NCBI GenBank assembly: GCA_014695345.1
Contig: JACJOC010000058.1
Span: 310,001 to 374,000, forward strand
DNA from: Cyanobacteria bacterium FACHB-471
GTDB taxonomy: Bacteria > Cyanobacteriota > Cyanobacteriia > Elainellales > Elainellaceae
DNA: 64,000 nt
Reading direction: 5' to 3'
Translations under genes and position numbers: made by a program
The notes under the pieces: generated by a model
What the model was told of the DNA's origin: nothing
What the model saw: the letters and a program-made list of their open reading frames with translations, nothing else
Databases searched by the model: none
Shown: piece by piece, positions 37,667 through 46,197 of the stretch
How positions within the stretch are numbered: the first letter of the stretch is position 1
Layout of the letters: every line of letters starts with the position of its first letter

Positions 37667-38761
37667 TTCAAATGCTGGAACGGGAGCTTCGCCGCCCTGG
37701 AGTCCGAGTTCCTGGAGCATGGCTTGGTCTTGCTCCGGGGGTTGTCCGAGGGTGGTGAGGTAGTGCCCGACTAGCATAGCGTTGATGCCTGATCTTAGAC
37801 CAAGCGTTTGCAGTTCGCCCATGACGGCTTCGCGCCCGCCTGCGTAGCGGATAATCTGCTGAGGCAGGATCAGACGAAAAATAGCGATCGCCTTCAGCGC
37901 TTCATACGGATCAAGTTTGGGGCGATCGCCTAGAGGAGTGCCCGCTCTGGGATTGAGCAAATTCAGCGGCACCGATTCGACTTCTAGCTCACGCAGAGAC
38001 AGCGCCAGGTCAACTCGATCTTCCCAGCTTTCGCCCATGCCCATGATGCCGCCCGTGCAGGCTTGAATGCCAGCGGCTTTGAGGTTTTTGATAGTTTGGA
38101 CGCGATCGCGCCAGCTATGGGTGGTGGCGACATTGGGAAAGAAGTTTTCTGAGGCTTCCAGGTTGTGGTTGTAGCGGGTGACTCCGGCTTCTCGCAACGC
38201 TTCAGCCTGTTCGGGGGTGACTTCACCCAATGCACAGCAGGGCTTGACATTGGTTTCTGCAATCACTTGTCGAACGGTTTCTAGAACTTGCTCGAACTCG
38301 GCAGATTTGCTGTATTTAGGCCCACGCCCCTGACTAACCAAGCAAAACCGTCTGGCTCCGGCGGCTTCGGCTGCCCTGGCTTGAGCCAAAATTTCCTCGG
38401 TTGGCTTTAGTCCATAAACGGGTGAGTCTTCTCCAGGATGGTGAGCCGACTGAGAGCAAAAGCCACAGTTTTCTGAGCAGTTGCCAGATTTAACATTAAT
38501 AATGCTGCACAGGTCAACGATGTTGCCACAGCAAGCTTGCCGCACGCGATCGGCTGTCTCGCACAGCAACAAAATGTTCTCTTGACCTTCGATTTGAGTC
38601 AGGGCGATCGCCTCTTCACGACTGAGGCGGTGTCCGGCAATGATGCGATCGCTCAGTTCTCTGAGCTGGTTGCTGAGAGGCTGCTTGTTCGGAGACAGTG
38701 TTGCACTATCGGAATGCTGCTCCGAATCTACAGATAAAGGAGATAAAGGGGTTTGAACCAC
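37658..38761 (-). CDS. bioB: Biotin synthase
   Basis: 367 aa radical SAM enzyme that inserts sulphur into dethiobiotin. The [4Fe-4S] motif C-x3-C-x2-C appears in SGNCSENCGFCSQSAHH near residue 100; other conserved parts are RFCLVSQGRGP, YNHNLEASENFFP, GIMGMGESWEDR, NLLNPRAGTPL and the arginine of IRYAGGREAVMG, a [2Fe-2S] ligand. The N-terminal 40 residues are species-variable. It is followed by bioY on the same strand (77 bases, including a hairpin), so synthesis and uptake may share regulation; no BirA operator was recognised. Confidence 0.97.
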   Translation of the reverse strand: MVQTPLSPLSVDSEQHSDSATLSPNKQPLSNQLRELSDRIIAGHRLSREEAIALTQIEGQENILLLCETADRVRQACCGNIVDLCSIINVKSGNCSENCGFCSQSAHHPGEDSPVYGLKPTEEILAQARAAEAAGARRFCLVSQGRGPKYSKSAEFEQVLETVRQVIAETNVKPCCALGEVTPEQAEALREAGVTRYNHNLEASENFFPNVATTHSWRDRVQTIKNLKAAGIQACTGGIMGMGESWEDRVDLALSLRELEVESVPLNLLNPRAGTPLGDRPKLDPYEALKAIAIFRLILPQQIIRYAGGREAVMGELQTLGLRSGINAMLVGHYLTTLGQPPEQDQAMLQELGLQGGEAPVPAFEEG

Positions 38762-39458
38762 GTTCTACCTTCTGGTTACAATGCTGAAATTTTACGTTCT
38801 AGAGATTGTCCCACACAAGCTATTCGTTACATCTGTTACTTGCTTAAGACCAAAGCTGTGCTGGTGGATCGTTAATAGGAACTTAGACAAAAGAAAATCG
38901 GTCAGAGTAAATAACATTTCGAACCGTTTGAACTGCGATCGCCACCCTTTTTGATTTGTAACCCTAACTCAAAACTCAAAGTCTAGAAATTAGAACTTGA
39001 GTTGTTTTCGTCACCTCTGTCCGTCTCGAATTTTCGTCACCTTTCACCCTAACTTACGCCACAGATTCTTACAGCAATTTCTACTTGGATAAACCACAAA
39101 TCCCTGTAGGGGCAGTTCGCGAACTGCCCCTACGCTAGGGCTCGCTGCCTTTGGATAAGGCGCTTGAGCCCCTGGTTTTACTTGTTCTACAAACAAGGGC
39201 GTGATCTCTGATTTTGAGCAGGTCTTCCTGTATAGTTGGCTGATAAGATCTTTGCTTTAGTAGAGACAAACAGTTTTACTGTTTTGCTAATTCACCAGTT
39301 AAAGCGGAATTTTATCAGTTGGTAGTTTCATTACTTGATTTGAGAAAGGCAAATTGAGTCATTTGGGCAATGGGTGAATGAGTTGGGTTGAGACGCGAAG
39401 AAAAGGGTTGAGCGATTGAGTCCGGAGATTTCAATGAATTTCTAGAGTTGAAGCTGCT
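38762..39458. other. Intergenic region between divergent bioB and Omp85 genes
   Basis: About 700 bases. It holds one copy of a dispersed palindromic repeat (39070-39134) and the bioB and Omp85 promoters. The stretch 39280-39440 next to the Omp85 start is AT-rich. No gene or RNA could be supported. Confidence 0.5.
39070..39134. repeat. Dispersed palindromic repeat flanking Omp85, copy A
   Basis: 65 bp ending in a perfect 28-bp palindrome (39106-39133, core CAGTTCGCGAACTG). A second copy in the same orientation at 41678-41742 agrees at about 55 of 65 positions. The pair lies either side of the Omp85 gene. Confidence 0.8.
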
Positions 39459-41660
39459 ATGCGTGTTCCTGTTTTCGCGTTTTGTACTTTAGCAATGCTG
39501 TCGGTTGGAGAAGTGAGGGCGATCGCCACCCCCAACTCAACCGCACCCGAACCGAGTCCCTCAAGCCAAGCTCCACAGCCCGCCATTCCAGTCATCGTTC
39601 CAGTGATGGAAGGGGCGATCGCGCCTCCAGAGATGCTGATGGCTCAGGAATTCTCTCAAACGCCTACCGAGGCTGCTCCAGGTAGCCAAATTCCTTACTA
39701 TCAGGACTACCAGCCAGCAGCCAGCAGTGCCCCGATGGCAACGCCTGCAGCTGCTAGCCCAACTGCGGAAGCAATGTCTGACGCTTCTCCAGCATCCTCG
39801 TCAGACAGGACTGCTCAATCTCCTGATTTTCCTAGCCCAGTTTTGCCGTCCACTCCGCCTGCCATTGCTCCCGCGCAAACCAGCCCACCTCGACCAGTTA
39901 ATCTGTTGCCTGAAGATGTCGTGGTGACTGCGACTAATGTTCAGGTTGTGGGTGTAGAGCCAAACCTGCGACAGATCGTTCTAGAAAACATCCAAACGCG
40001 ACCGGGTGGAGCAACTAGCAATACTCAGCTTCAGAGTGATGTGGCGGCGATTTTGGCAACGGGACTTTTTGCCGACGCGAATGTCACCAGTTTTGAGAAC
40101 CCGGATGGGTTAAGTGTGGTGTTTTCGGTAGAACCAATTGTGGTGCGATCGCTCCAGCTTTCGGGGGCACAAGTGTTGCCGCTAACCGTGGTCAACCAGA
40201 TCTTTCAACCGCAGCTAGGGCAACCCGTTGACCCAACCGCGTTGAGACAAGCCGTTCAGCAAATTAACCAGTGGTACGTTGAAAACGGCTACACCCTGGC
40301 GCAAGTGTTGGCGCTGCGTCCTAGCCCTCAAGGGGTTGTCACCGTTGAAGTGCTGGAAGGTGTGATTAGCGATATCAACATTCGCTTTGTGAATGAGGAA
40401 GGCGGCACTGTTGATGAGGATGGAGAACCGATCGAAGGACGCACTCGCGAAGACTTCATTCGCCGTGAACTTCAGCTTCAGCCCGGACAGGTATTTAACG
40501 AGAATACGGCTCGGCAGGATTTGCAGCAGCTCTATGCCCTGGGTTTATTTGAAAATGTAGACATTTCGCTCGGCGGCACCGCGCAACAAGTGGATGTCAC
40601 CTATAACTTGGCGGAGCAACTGTCTCGTTCATTTAATGTAGGTGGCGGCTACAACGACGATAGTGGACTGTTTGGCACCGTCACTTATCAGGATCAAAAC
40701 TTTGGCGGTGTTGGTGAACGCATCAATGCAGATGTGCAAATCTCTGCCGAAGATTTTCAGTTTGGCACAAATTTCACCAGTCCCTATCGAGCCAGCAATC
40801 CCGATCGCCTGGGCTACAGCGTCGATGCGTTTCGTCGCCGCACGCTTTCTCGCACGTTTACCGATGAAGTGCTGTTGCCGAATGGCGATCGCGTTCGAGA
40901 AGGACGATTTGGCGCGGGCGCTTCTGTCTCACGTCCCTTAGGGGAGTGGGATGCCGAATTGGGGCTGAACTACACCCGCGTCAGTTTGCGTGATGGTGAT
41001 GGCGAAATTTCTCCTCGTGATGAGGAAGGGAATCCGCTCAGCTTTAGCAATACGGGCATTGATGACCTGACGACCCTAGAGTTTTCAATGACGCGCGATC
41101 GCCGCAACAATCCAGTGAACCCCAGTGAAGGAAATGCCTTAACGCTCAGCACTGAGCAAACCATCCCCATTGGCAACGGCAGCATCTTTGGCAATCGCCT
41201 TCAGGCAAACTACGTGCAGTATGTTCCCGTCGATGTTTTGGAGTTGGATGAGGCAACCGATCGCAACCCTGAAGTCTTAGCGTTTAACCTTCAGAGTGGT
41301 ACAGTGCTGGGTGATTTGCCGCCCTACAACGCCTTCAACCTGGGTGGAGCAAACTCAGTTCGCGGCTACCGGGAAGGCAGAGTGGGTACGGGTCGCAGCT
41401 ATGTCCTGGCATCAGCAGAATACCGTTTCCCCGTCTTTGACCCGGTTGGGGCAGTGGTGTTTGCTGACTTTGCTTCTGACCTGGGAACAGCAGATGAAGT
41501 CTTAGGAGAACCGGGCAATGTGCGAGACAAACCCGGATCGGGATTTGGCTTTGGAGTTGGCTTGAGAGTTCAGTCACCTTTGGGGCTGATTCGGGCTGAC
41601 TATGGAATTAACGATGATGGAGAAGGAAGACTACATTTTGGTTTTGGTCAACGGTTCTAA
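39459..41660 (+). CDS. Omp85/BamA family outer-membrane protein
   Basis: 733 aa. A signal peptide (about 1-22) and a long Pro/Ala/Ser-rich linker (25-145) are followed by three POTRA domains: about 150-225, 226-298 and 299-390. Then comes a 16-strand beta-barrel (Bac_surface_Ag) reaching the C-terminus, which ends in the usual aromatic residue (FGFGQRF). The VRGY motif of strand L6 is visible in GGANSVRGYREGR. Three POTRAs are typical of cyanobacterial Omp85, which inserts beta-barrel proteins in the outer membrane and is related to chloroplast Toc75. No Tic22-like gene is adjacent here. Flanked by two copies of a dispersed repeat. Confidence 0.95.
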   Translation: MRVPVFAFCTLAMLSVGEVRAIATPNSTAPEPSPSSQAPQPAIPVIVPVMEGAIAPPEMLMAQEFSQTPTEAAPGSQIPYYQDYQPAASSAPMATPAAASPTAEAMSDASPASSSDRTAQSPDFPSPVLPSTPPAIAPAQTSPPRPVNLLPEDVVVTATNVQVVGVEPNLRQIVLENIQTRPGGATSNTQLQSDVAAILATGLFADANVTSFENPDGLSVVFSVEPIVVRSLQLSGAQVLPLTVVNQIFQPQLGQPVDPTALRQAVQQINQWYVENGYTLAQVLALRPSPQGVVTVEVLEGVISDINIRFVNEEGGTVDEDGEPIEGRTREDFIRRELQLQPGQVFNENTARQDLQQLYALGLFENVDISLGGTAQQVDVTYNLAEQLSRSFNVGGGYNDDSGLFGTVTYQDQNFGGVGERINADVQISAEDFQFGTNFTSPYRASNPDRLGYSVDAFRRRTLSRTFTDEVLLPNGDRVREGRFGAGASVSRPLGEWDAELGLNYTRVSLRDGDGEISPRDEEGNPLSFSNTGIDDLTTLEFSMTRDRRNNPVNPSEGNALTLSTEQTIPIGNGSIFGNRLQANYVQYVPVDVLELDEATDRNPEVLAFNLQSGTVLGDLPPYNAFNLGGANSVRGYREGRVGTGRSYVLASAEYRFPVFDPVGAVVFADFASDLGTADEVLGEPGNVRDKPGSGFGFGVGLRVQSPLGLIRADYGINDDGEGRLHFGFGQRF

Positions 41661-41677
41661 AGGGCGATCGCGAGGTG

Positions 41678-41742
41678 TACAGCAATTTCCACTTGTGTAA
41701 GCCACAAACTCCTGTAAGGACAGTTCGCGAACCGCCCCTACA
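41678..41742. repeat. Dispersed palindromic repeat flanking Omp85, copy B
   Basis: Direct copy of the 39070-39134 element, with about 10 substitutions; the palindrome is still mostly intact. It starts 18 bases after the Omp85 stop. Confidence 0.8.
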
Positions 41743-41786
41743 CTAACGTGCCTTTCCACTTCTCAAAAAGTCTATAACTTATCACC

Positions 41787-41816
41787 TTGACTAAATACCG
41801 TTCACTCAGATATGCT
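41787..41816 (+). promoter_or_regulatory. Sigma-70-type promoter for the leader and small gene
   Basis: TTGACT (41787-41792) and TATGCT (41811-41816) are separated by 18 bases. Transcription would begin near 41823, giving a 5' leader of about 310 bases before the ATG at 42133, long enough to contain the folded element at 41964-42115. Confidence 0.6.
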
Positions 41817-41963
41817 CTCACGTTAAGGTTGTCTTTTTCACTCACGGCAACCCACTAAACCCAAAGATCTAGCGCCGCTCAAAGCTGTGTCCAGCAGCAA
41901 TGAGCGACTAACCCCCAAACTGGTAACAGCAGTCTGGCGGCTAATGGTGAATTTTAACACTCC

Positions 41964-42115
41964 CTTAGCCACCCCGACTTGTCATGTCAAAGAAAGCGTT
42001 GCTGATCCTTTAAGACATGAAAGTGAAAATAAACTCACTTTTAGTTCTCTCACTCACTTATGCAACGTGTGAATTAGTGCGGGGTGGCTAGGTTTTTGGG
42101 GTTTCCTCAAAAACC
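41964..42115 (+). ncRNA. Candidate structured leader RNA (unrecognised class)
   Basis: A 13-pair helix (41964-41976 with 42080-42092, one G-T pair, core TAGCCACCCCG) closes a region of about 130 bases. Inside, 41977-41988 can pair with 42014-42024 (11 pairs, one bulged G), and 42051-42054 with 42076-42079. The segment 42020-42026 can alternatively pair with 42035-42041, which would break the first inner helix. Directly after the closed region, 42091-42101 pairs with 42105-42115 as a stable hairpin just ahead of the ribosome binding site. Mutually exclusive helices and a hairpin by the start codon are the form of a riboswitch or attenuator, but it matches no class I know. Confidence 0.5.
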
Positions 42116-42132
42116 TCAAGGAGTTACAACTC

Positions 42133-42381
42133 ATGTCTCAATGTTTCTTGGAATCTCCCAACGCATCCCCTGTTGAGGGAGAAGTTGCCGCTATCCAAAG
42201 TAGTGAGCGCGATCGCCTGCGAGTTCTCATCATCGGTTCTCGCGATGGTGTAATCGAAACAATTCACGACTTATATCATCGAGGCTTTGCTGAAGTGAAT
42301 GCGTGGAGTCCACTGTTACCTGCACCCAGTTCTGGTGAAGTGATGAGTATTTTGACACGCGATCGGAGAAAGGGAGAGTAG
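42133..42381 (+). CDS. Small conserved cyanobacterial protein, unknown function
   Basis: 82 aa. The centre reads RLRVLIIGSRDGVIETIHDL and is followed by HRGFAEVNAWSPLLPAPSSG and EVMSILTRD. I believe this resembles a family of short cyanobacterial proteins of about 70-85 aa with no assigned function, but I cannot name a domain. It is soluble. An AAGGAG (42118-42123) at good distance supports the ATG start. The long, apparently folded leader in front suggests it is a regulated gene. It is followed by the methyltransferase gene after about 290 bases. Confidence 0.7.
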   Translation: MSQCFLESPNASPVEGEVAAIQSSERDRLRVLIIGSRDGVIETIHDLYHRGFAEVNAWSPLLPAPSSGEVMSILTRDRRKGE

Positions 42382-42669
42382 AAAGAGAGGGAGGAGGGGG
42401 CAATCGCGCCCTCTTCCTTGATTCATTTAACGGATTCTGCACCTCAAGCTCACCCAATCTGATGCACAGATATGAATTCAGAGTAGTCTTCACATCTTTA
42501 TGCCCCAGTAGTCATGAGGTGCTGAGATTCTGAATTTATGCGGAAAGTTTCTATATAACCTCCGCGAGCAGAGGTACTATACGGCTTTCAGTTACCCATC
42601 GGGAGTGTACTTTGGTACTGTTTAGGGGTGGTAAATAATAAGCAGGTGCTAAAGATTTGAGGAGGCGGG

Positions 42670-43452
42670 ATGGCATTCTACGATGTGATTGGTAAAACCT
42701 ATGCTCAAACAAGAAGAAGCGATCCACGCATCACTAAAAAATTGCTAGAGATTTTGGCATCCTCACCAGCTTCTACGATTGCGGATATTGGTGCTGGAAC
42801 AGGTTCTTACGCAAGTGTTTTGGCTGAGCATGGGTATCGTGTTTTTGCAATTGAGCCATCAGAAACTATGCGGAGTCAGGCGATCGCTCATCCTGCAATC
42901 GAATGGATGGATGCATATGTGGAGAACTTGCCGCTATCCGATCAATCTGTGGATGCAGCTATCATCATGCTTGCTTTCCACCATTTTCCAGACTATCGGC
43001 AAGCATTAAACGAGATGCATAGAGTTGTAGGAAACGGACAAATGATATTCTTCACCTACGACCCAGAGATGATCTCCAGCTTCTGGTTGACTGAATATTT
43101 TCCCTCATTCATTAGAGATGTTGAATCCACATTTTTGCCAATTCCAAAGTTGCTAGAGGAGATTCAATCGATTACGGATAGTGTAGCAAATGTGATTCCC
43201 TTTCCTTTGCCAAATGACCTATCAGATTCATTTGCAGCAGTGGGTTGGGCGCGACCGGAACTGTACCTAGATAGTGATATTCGCAATGGTATCTCTTCGT
43301 TTAGCAAGATTGATGATGATGAGTTAAATAGTGGTCTATTCCGCTTAAGCGAAGATTTAGAGAGGGGCTGGTGGGATTGCAAATATGGGCATCTACGCCA
43401 GCAAAGCGAGTATGATGTCGGCTACCGCTTTTTTCATCGCTCAGCCGTATAA
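42670..43452 (+). CDS. Class I SAM-dependent methyltransferase, likely integron-cassette gene
   Basis: 260 aa. The Methyltransf_11/25-type core has SAM motif I IADIGAGTGSYASVL near residues 37-51, FAIEPSETM (motif II) and the LSDQSVDAAIIMLAFHHF region (motif III). The C-terminal half is variable and likely holds the substrate site; the acceptor is unknown. A strong GAGGAGG precedes the ATG. Its stop codon lies inside the first box of an attC-like site (43447-43532), the usual position for an integron cassette gene. Neighbours give no pathway. Confidence 0.88.
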   Translation: MAFYDVIGKTYAQTRRSDPRITKKLLEILASSPASTIADIGAGTGSYASVLAEHGYRVFAIEPSETMRSQAIAHPAIEWMDAYVENLPLSDQSVDAAIIMLAFHHFPDYRQALNEMHRVVGNGQMIFFTYDPEMISSFWLTEYFPSFIRDVESTFLPIPKLLEEIQSITDSVANVIPFPLPNDLSDSFAAVGWARPELYLDSDIRNGISSFSKIDDDELNSGLFRLSEDLERGWWDCKYGHLRQQSEYDVGYRFFHRSAV

Positions 43453-43532
43453 CAATTTGGGTGCAACGGATCGAACGAAGTCAATAGGTGAGATGCAAAG
43501 ATCCCTGCAACCGCTGACCCGAACCGTTAGCC
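43447..43532 (+). other. attC-like recombination site 1
   Basis: 86 bp with the order and symmetry of an integron attC. Outer boxes are GTATAAC (43447-43453) and GTTAGCC (43526-43532). Inner boxes are GGGTGCAACGG (43459-43469) and CCGCTGACCC (43511-43520), with 5-base spacers on each side. The inner boxes pair except for one extra G on the left and one mismatch, as expected for the extrahelical base that orients recombination. It begins inside the methyltransferase stop region. Confidence 0.7.
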
Positions 43533-43600
43533 TGTGCATTCAGGCGATCGCTCCCATTCTATTTCTCCCAACCGTTCAATTTTGAGAGATGAGATAGAAA

Positions 43601-44746
43601 TTAATGGCTATGTTCTAGTGTTGGCGATTGAAGGAATGGGTAATCGGTGTAACCCTTCTCAAAGCCGCAGTTTTCAATTGAATCATTGCAGGGAGGTGCA
43701 TAAAACGTGGCAGAATCAGGTGCGTTGAGCGGCGCGTCAAGACGAAATCGCTCTGGTAAATCTGGATTGGCAAGAAACAAATTACCAAACGAAACCAAAT
43801 CAGCATTGTTTTCTGACAATGCGGTCATTGCAGTTGGTTTGGTGTAGCCACAATTGACCATGAGCGTACCTTTATAAAGCGGTCGGAACAGGCTGGTAGG
43901 AATTTTCTGTCCACCGTGACGCAAATCGGCTTCGCTGGCTTCCATCAAATGCACATAGGCAAGGTCAAAGGCATTGAGAACATCAATCGCGTAGCTGAAG
44001 GTTTCAATCGCATTGGAGTCTGCCATACCGTTGTAGGTGTTGCTGGGAGAGAGTTTGATGCCTACTCGTTTTGCACCCCAGACCTGAGTAACCACTTCCG
44101 TAATTTCCAGCAGAAAGCGAGTGCGATTTTCTAACGAACCGCCGTAGCGATCGCTCCTCTGGTTGGCATTATCCTGCAAAAACTGGTCGATGAGGTAGCC
44201 AAACGCTCCATGCAGTTCCACGCCATCAAACCCTGCGGCTAAAGCGTTTTCCGCACCCTGCTGAAATTGATGAATAATTTCTGAAATTTCATCAAGTTCT
44301 AACGCCTTGGGTGTTACGTAAGGCTGCATTCCTTGAGGCGTGAAGGTTTGTCCCTGAGCGGCGATCGCGCTGGGACCAATCGGTGTGGCTCCTTCTGGAT
44401 GCAAGAGTGGATGAGCAACCCGTCCAGCATGCCAGAGTTGCAAAAAAATTCGCCCACCCTGCTGATGGACAGCATCGCTCACGAGTTTCCATCCGGCTGT
44501 TTGCTCAGCGGTAAAAATACCTGGTGTGTTGGCATAAGCCGTGCTGAGCGGCGAGACTTGGGTCGCTTCAGTAACGATCAAACCTGCCGATGCCCGTTGA
44601 GCATAGTACTCTGCGTTCAGAGGCGTAGGAATTTTCTTTTCCCCCTGACCCGCGCGGCTACGAGTCATGGGAGCCATCACCACTCGATTGGGTAGTGTCA
44701 AAGAGCCCAATTCAAAAGGTGTGAACAGGTCGATTGTTTTGCTCAT
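43601..44746 (-). CDS. Alkene reductase of the old yellow enzyme family
   Basis: 381 aa FMN-dependent (beta-alpha)8 barrel. The start reads LFTPFELGSLTLPNRVVMAPM; further on are FLQLWHAGRVAHP, the catalytic pair in GFDGVELHGAFGYLIDQFL, and QRSDRYGGSLENRTRFLLE. This is the set for NemA/xenobiotic-reductase-type enzymes that reduce activated C=C bonds or nitro compounds with NAD(P)H. It is on the minus strand between attC-like sites 1 and 2, the opposite orientation to the cassette-like genes, so it may not be a cassette. The isochorismatase remnant lies just upstream of it on the same strand. Confidence 0.93.
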   Translation of the reverse strand: MSKTIDLFTPFELGSLTLPNRVVMAPMTRSRAGQGEKKIPTPLNAEYYAQRASAGLIVTEATQVSPLSTAYANTPGIFTAEQTAGWKLVSDAVHQQGGRIFLQLWHAGRVAHPLLHPEGATPIGPSAIAAQGQTFTPQGMQPYVTPKALELDEISEIIHQFQQGAENALAAGFDGVELHGAFGYLIDQFLQDNANQRSDRYGGSLENRTRFLLEITEVVTQVWGAKRVGIKLSPSNTYNGMADSNAIETFSYAIDVLNAFDLAYVHLMEASEADLRHGGQKIPTSLFRPLYKGTLMVNCGYTKPTAMTALSENNADLVSFGNLFLANPDLPERFRLDAPLNAPDSATFYAPPCNDSIENCGFEKGYTDYPFLQSPTLEHSH

Positions 44747-44819
44747 CGTAGGTTATTCCTGATGGTACTTCTGTGTTTATGGGCGATTACCCCGCAGGGG
44801 GAACTGCTTCGCATCGCAA

Positions 44820-45366
44820 CTACTTGTTAATCAATTTGGCTAGAATTTCTTCGTACATAATGGTCTGAGTTGTTTTTCCAAAATCATACGACCATGAAAC
44901 CGCTAACTCTGCCATCACCTGATTGGTTGAAGTGAGCATCACTCCATGCCTTTCCATTCTCCGCAGTGCTGTTTCATCTGCCAGCGTTGTTGGCGATCCA
45001 CTAACATCCGACGACCATCTGCACTCCGTAAACATCTTCCACCGCACTAATTGCCGGGTAGACAATGCAAACATCATTGGTTAGCCCTGCCATAATCAGC
45101 TTTTTCCTACCCATTGCCTCCACTGCTTGCTTGTAATCTTCGTACTCCCAGCAATTCACCATACCAGGACGTTTCACTCTCTGCTCGTATGCTTCTGGCG
45201 CAATCGTTTGCAAATCATCTAGCAGTTCATCTAGCAGTAACCCTTGAAACTGTGTTTCCGTACTGCTGGTTAAAACCAGGGGCACCCCAGCTTCTTTTGC
45301 CGTTCGAGCAAGGGTGCGAGTGTTTTGGACAATTACATCATGGGGCAAATTACGAGCCAGCTTAGA
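44820..45366 (-). pseudogene. Isochorismatase-family hydrolase, truncated and frameshifted
   Basis: Two minus-strand pieces make one protein. The first runs from LARNLPHDVIVQNTRTLA through GLTNDVCIVYPAISAVED to VVG and then a stop. The second resumes at SGSPTTLADETALRRMERHG and continues to the end. They are joined by one extra base near 45008-45010. The N-terminal ~20 residues, with the first catalytic Asp, are missing: homology starts exactly at the end of the IS element at 45364. The remaining cysteine motif (TNDVCIV) is intact. Not expected to be functional unless the frameshift is a sequencing error, and even then the N-terminus is lost. Confidence 0.85.
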
Positions 45367-45956
45367 GGATGCCTGAGAAGTGTACTAGGCTAAGCGATGA
45401 AGCATGATGGGAATATTAGCAACATAGATAAAAGCTTCTGAAGTTTGTGGAAGGACCTCGTAGTCTCTACTGAGGCGACGACACCAGTTGAACCAGCCAA
45501 AGGTGCGTTCTACTTTCCACCGCTGTGGAACAGGAACGAAGCCTTTGATAGCATCTTTTTGCAGCACAAGTTCAACAATCGGGCGGTACGTATCGGTGAC
45601 AAAGCTTACTCGCACCCACTAATACAGTTTGTGGTTGATGCGTTCCTAAGTTCCATTGACTCGCTATACCCGGAAGTAGTGATAGACCGTTTTCCAGCAG
45701 GGGAAGTCAGAAGGTAACATTCGCCAAGCACACCCGGCACAGAGAATGTACAGAATCGCGTTGACAACTGCTTGCATATCGACTCTGCAAGGACGACCAC
45801 CGGGCTTGGCAGCGGGAATCAAGCCTATCAGTAGTTCCCATTGTGCTTGAGTCAGGTTGCTCGGATACGATGTACTCATAGCTCTCGAAATGCTGTCTTG
45901 ATTTGCTATTGACAGGTTATCGTTTCGAGAGCTTTTCTACTTCTCAGACATCCTCT
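45364..45956 (-). mobile_element. IS5-type insertion element, internally deleted
   Basis: Ends are defined by an 18-bp inverted repeat with one mismatch (45364-45381 and 45939-45956, sequence AGAGGATG(C/T)CTGAGAAGT). Between them lie pieces of an IS5-family transposase in different frames. At about 590 bp it is shorter than a complete IS of this type (usually near 800-900 bp). A hairpin (45880-45890 with 45923-45933) lies inside the right end. No target-site duplication is obvious: the flanks are TTA and TGA. Confidence 0.8.
45385..45879 (-). pseudogene. IS5-family transposase remnant
   Basis: The N-terminal piece (45664-45879) starts [20 protein letters not shown] and contains [19 protein letters not shown], the typical DUF4096-type start of IS5 transposases. 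The C-terminal piece (45385-45615) has [20 protein letters not shown] and [19 protein letters not shown], which includes the catalytic glutamate region. The middle of the catalytic domain, including the DDE aspartates, is missing and the pieces are out of frame. Inactive, but its ends could be moved by an intact relative. Confidence 0.85.
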
Positions 45957-46197
45957 GAGACGGAAACTTTCCAGGTAATGCACTCGAAAAGCACTCCATC
46001 CAGAGAGTTTCGAGAATAATAGCCTGGGGTAGGGGTTATACGGAAAATTTCAGTACAATAAATTGTCGTACAGCAGAATTTGTCTATGAGGTTGTACCTA
46101 GAGACTGCTTGTTAGTAGCAAAAGTCTGTCAAAGAAGTTCTCATTCAACATCAATGCTATATCTGTTGTTATGTGAAGCCATAAAGTGAGGCAGCCT

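Noticed and set aside
42545-42600. Possible attC or attI site ahead of the methyltransferase
   Set aside because: TATAAC and GTTACCC are only about 40 bases apart and the inner sequence does not pair in the attC manner; no integrase gene lies nearby to define attI.
44820-45348. Two separate small genes of 85 and 115 aa
   Set aside because: Both pieces match consecutive parts of one isochorismatase-type protein and are joined by a single-base shift, so they are one pseudogene.
46143-46174. Possible recombination site ahead of the DUF4231-like gene
   Set aside because: ATTCAAC and GTTATGT boxes are too close together and no inner pair is present.
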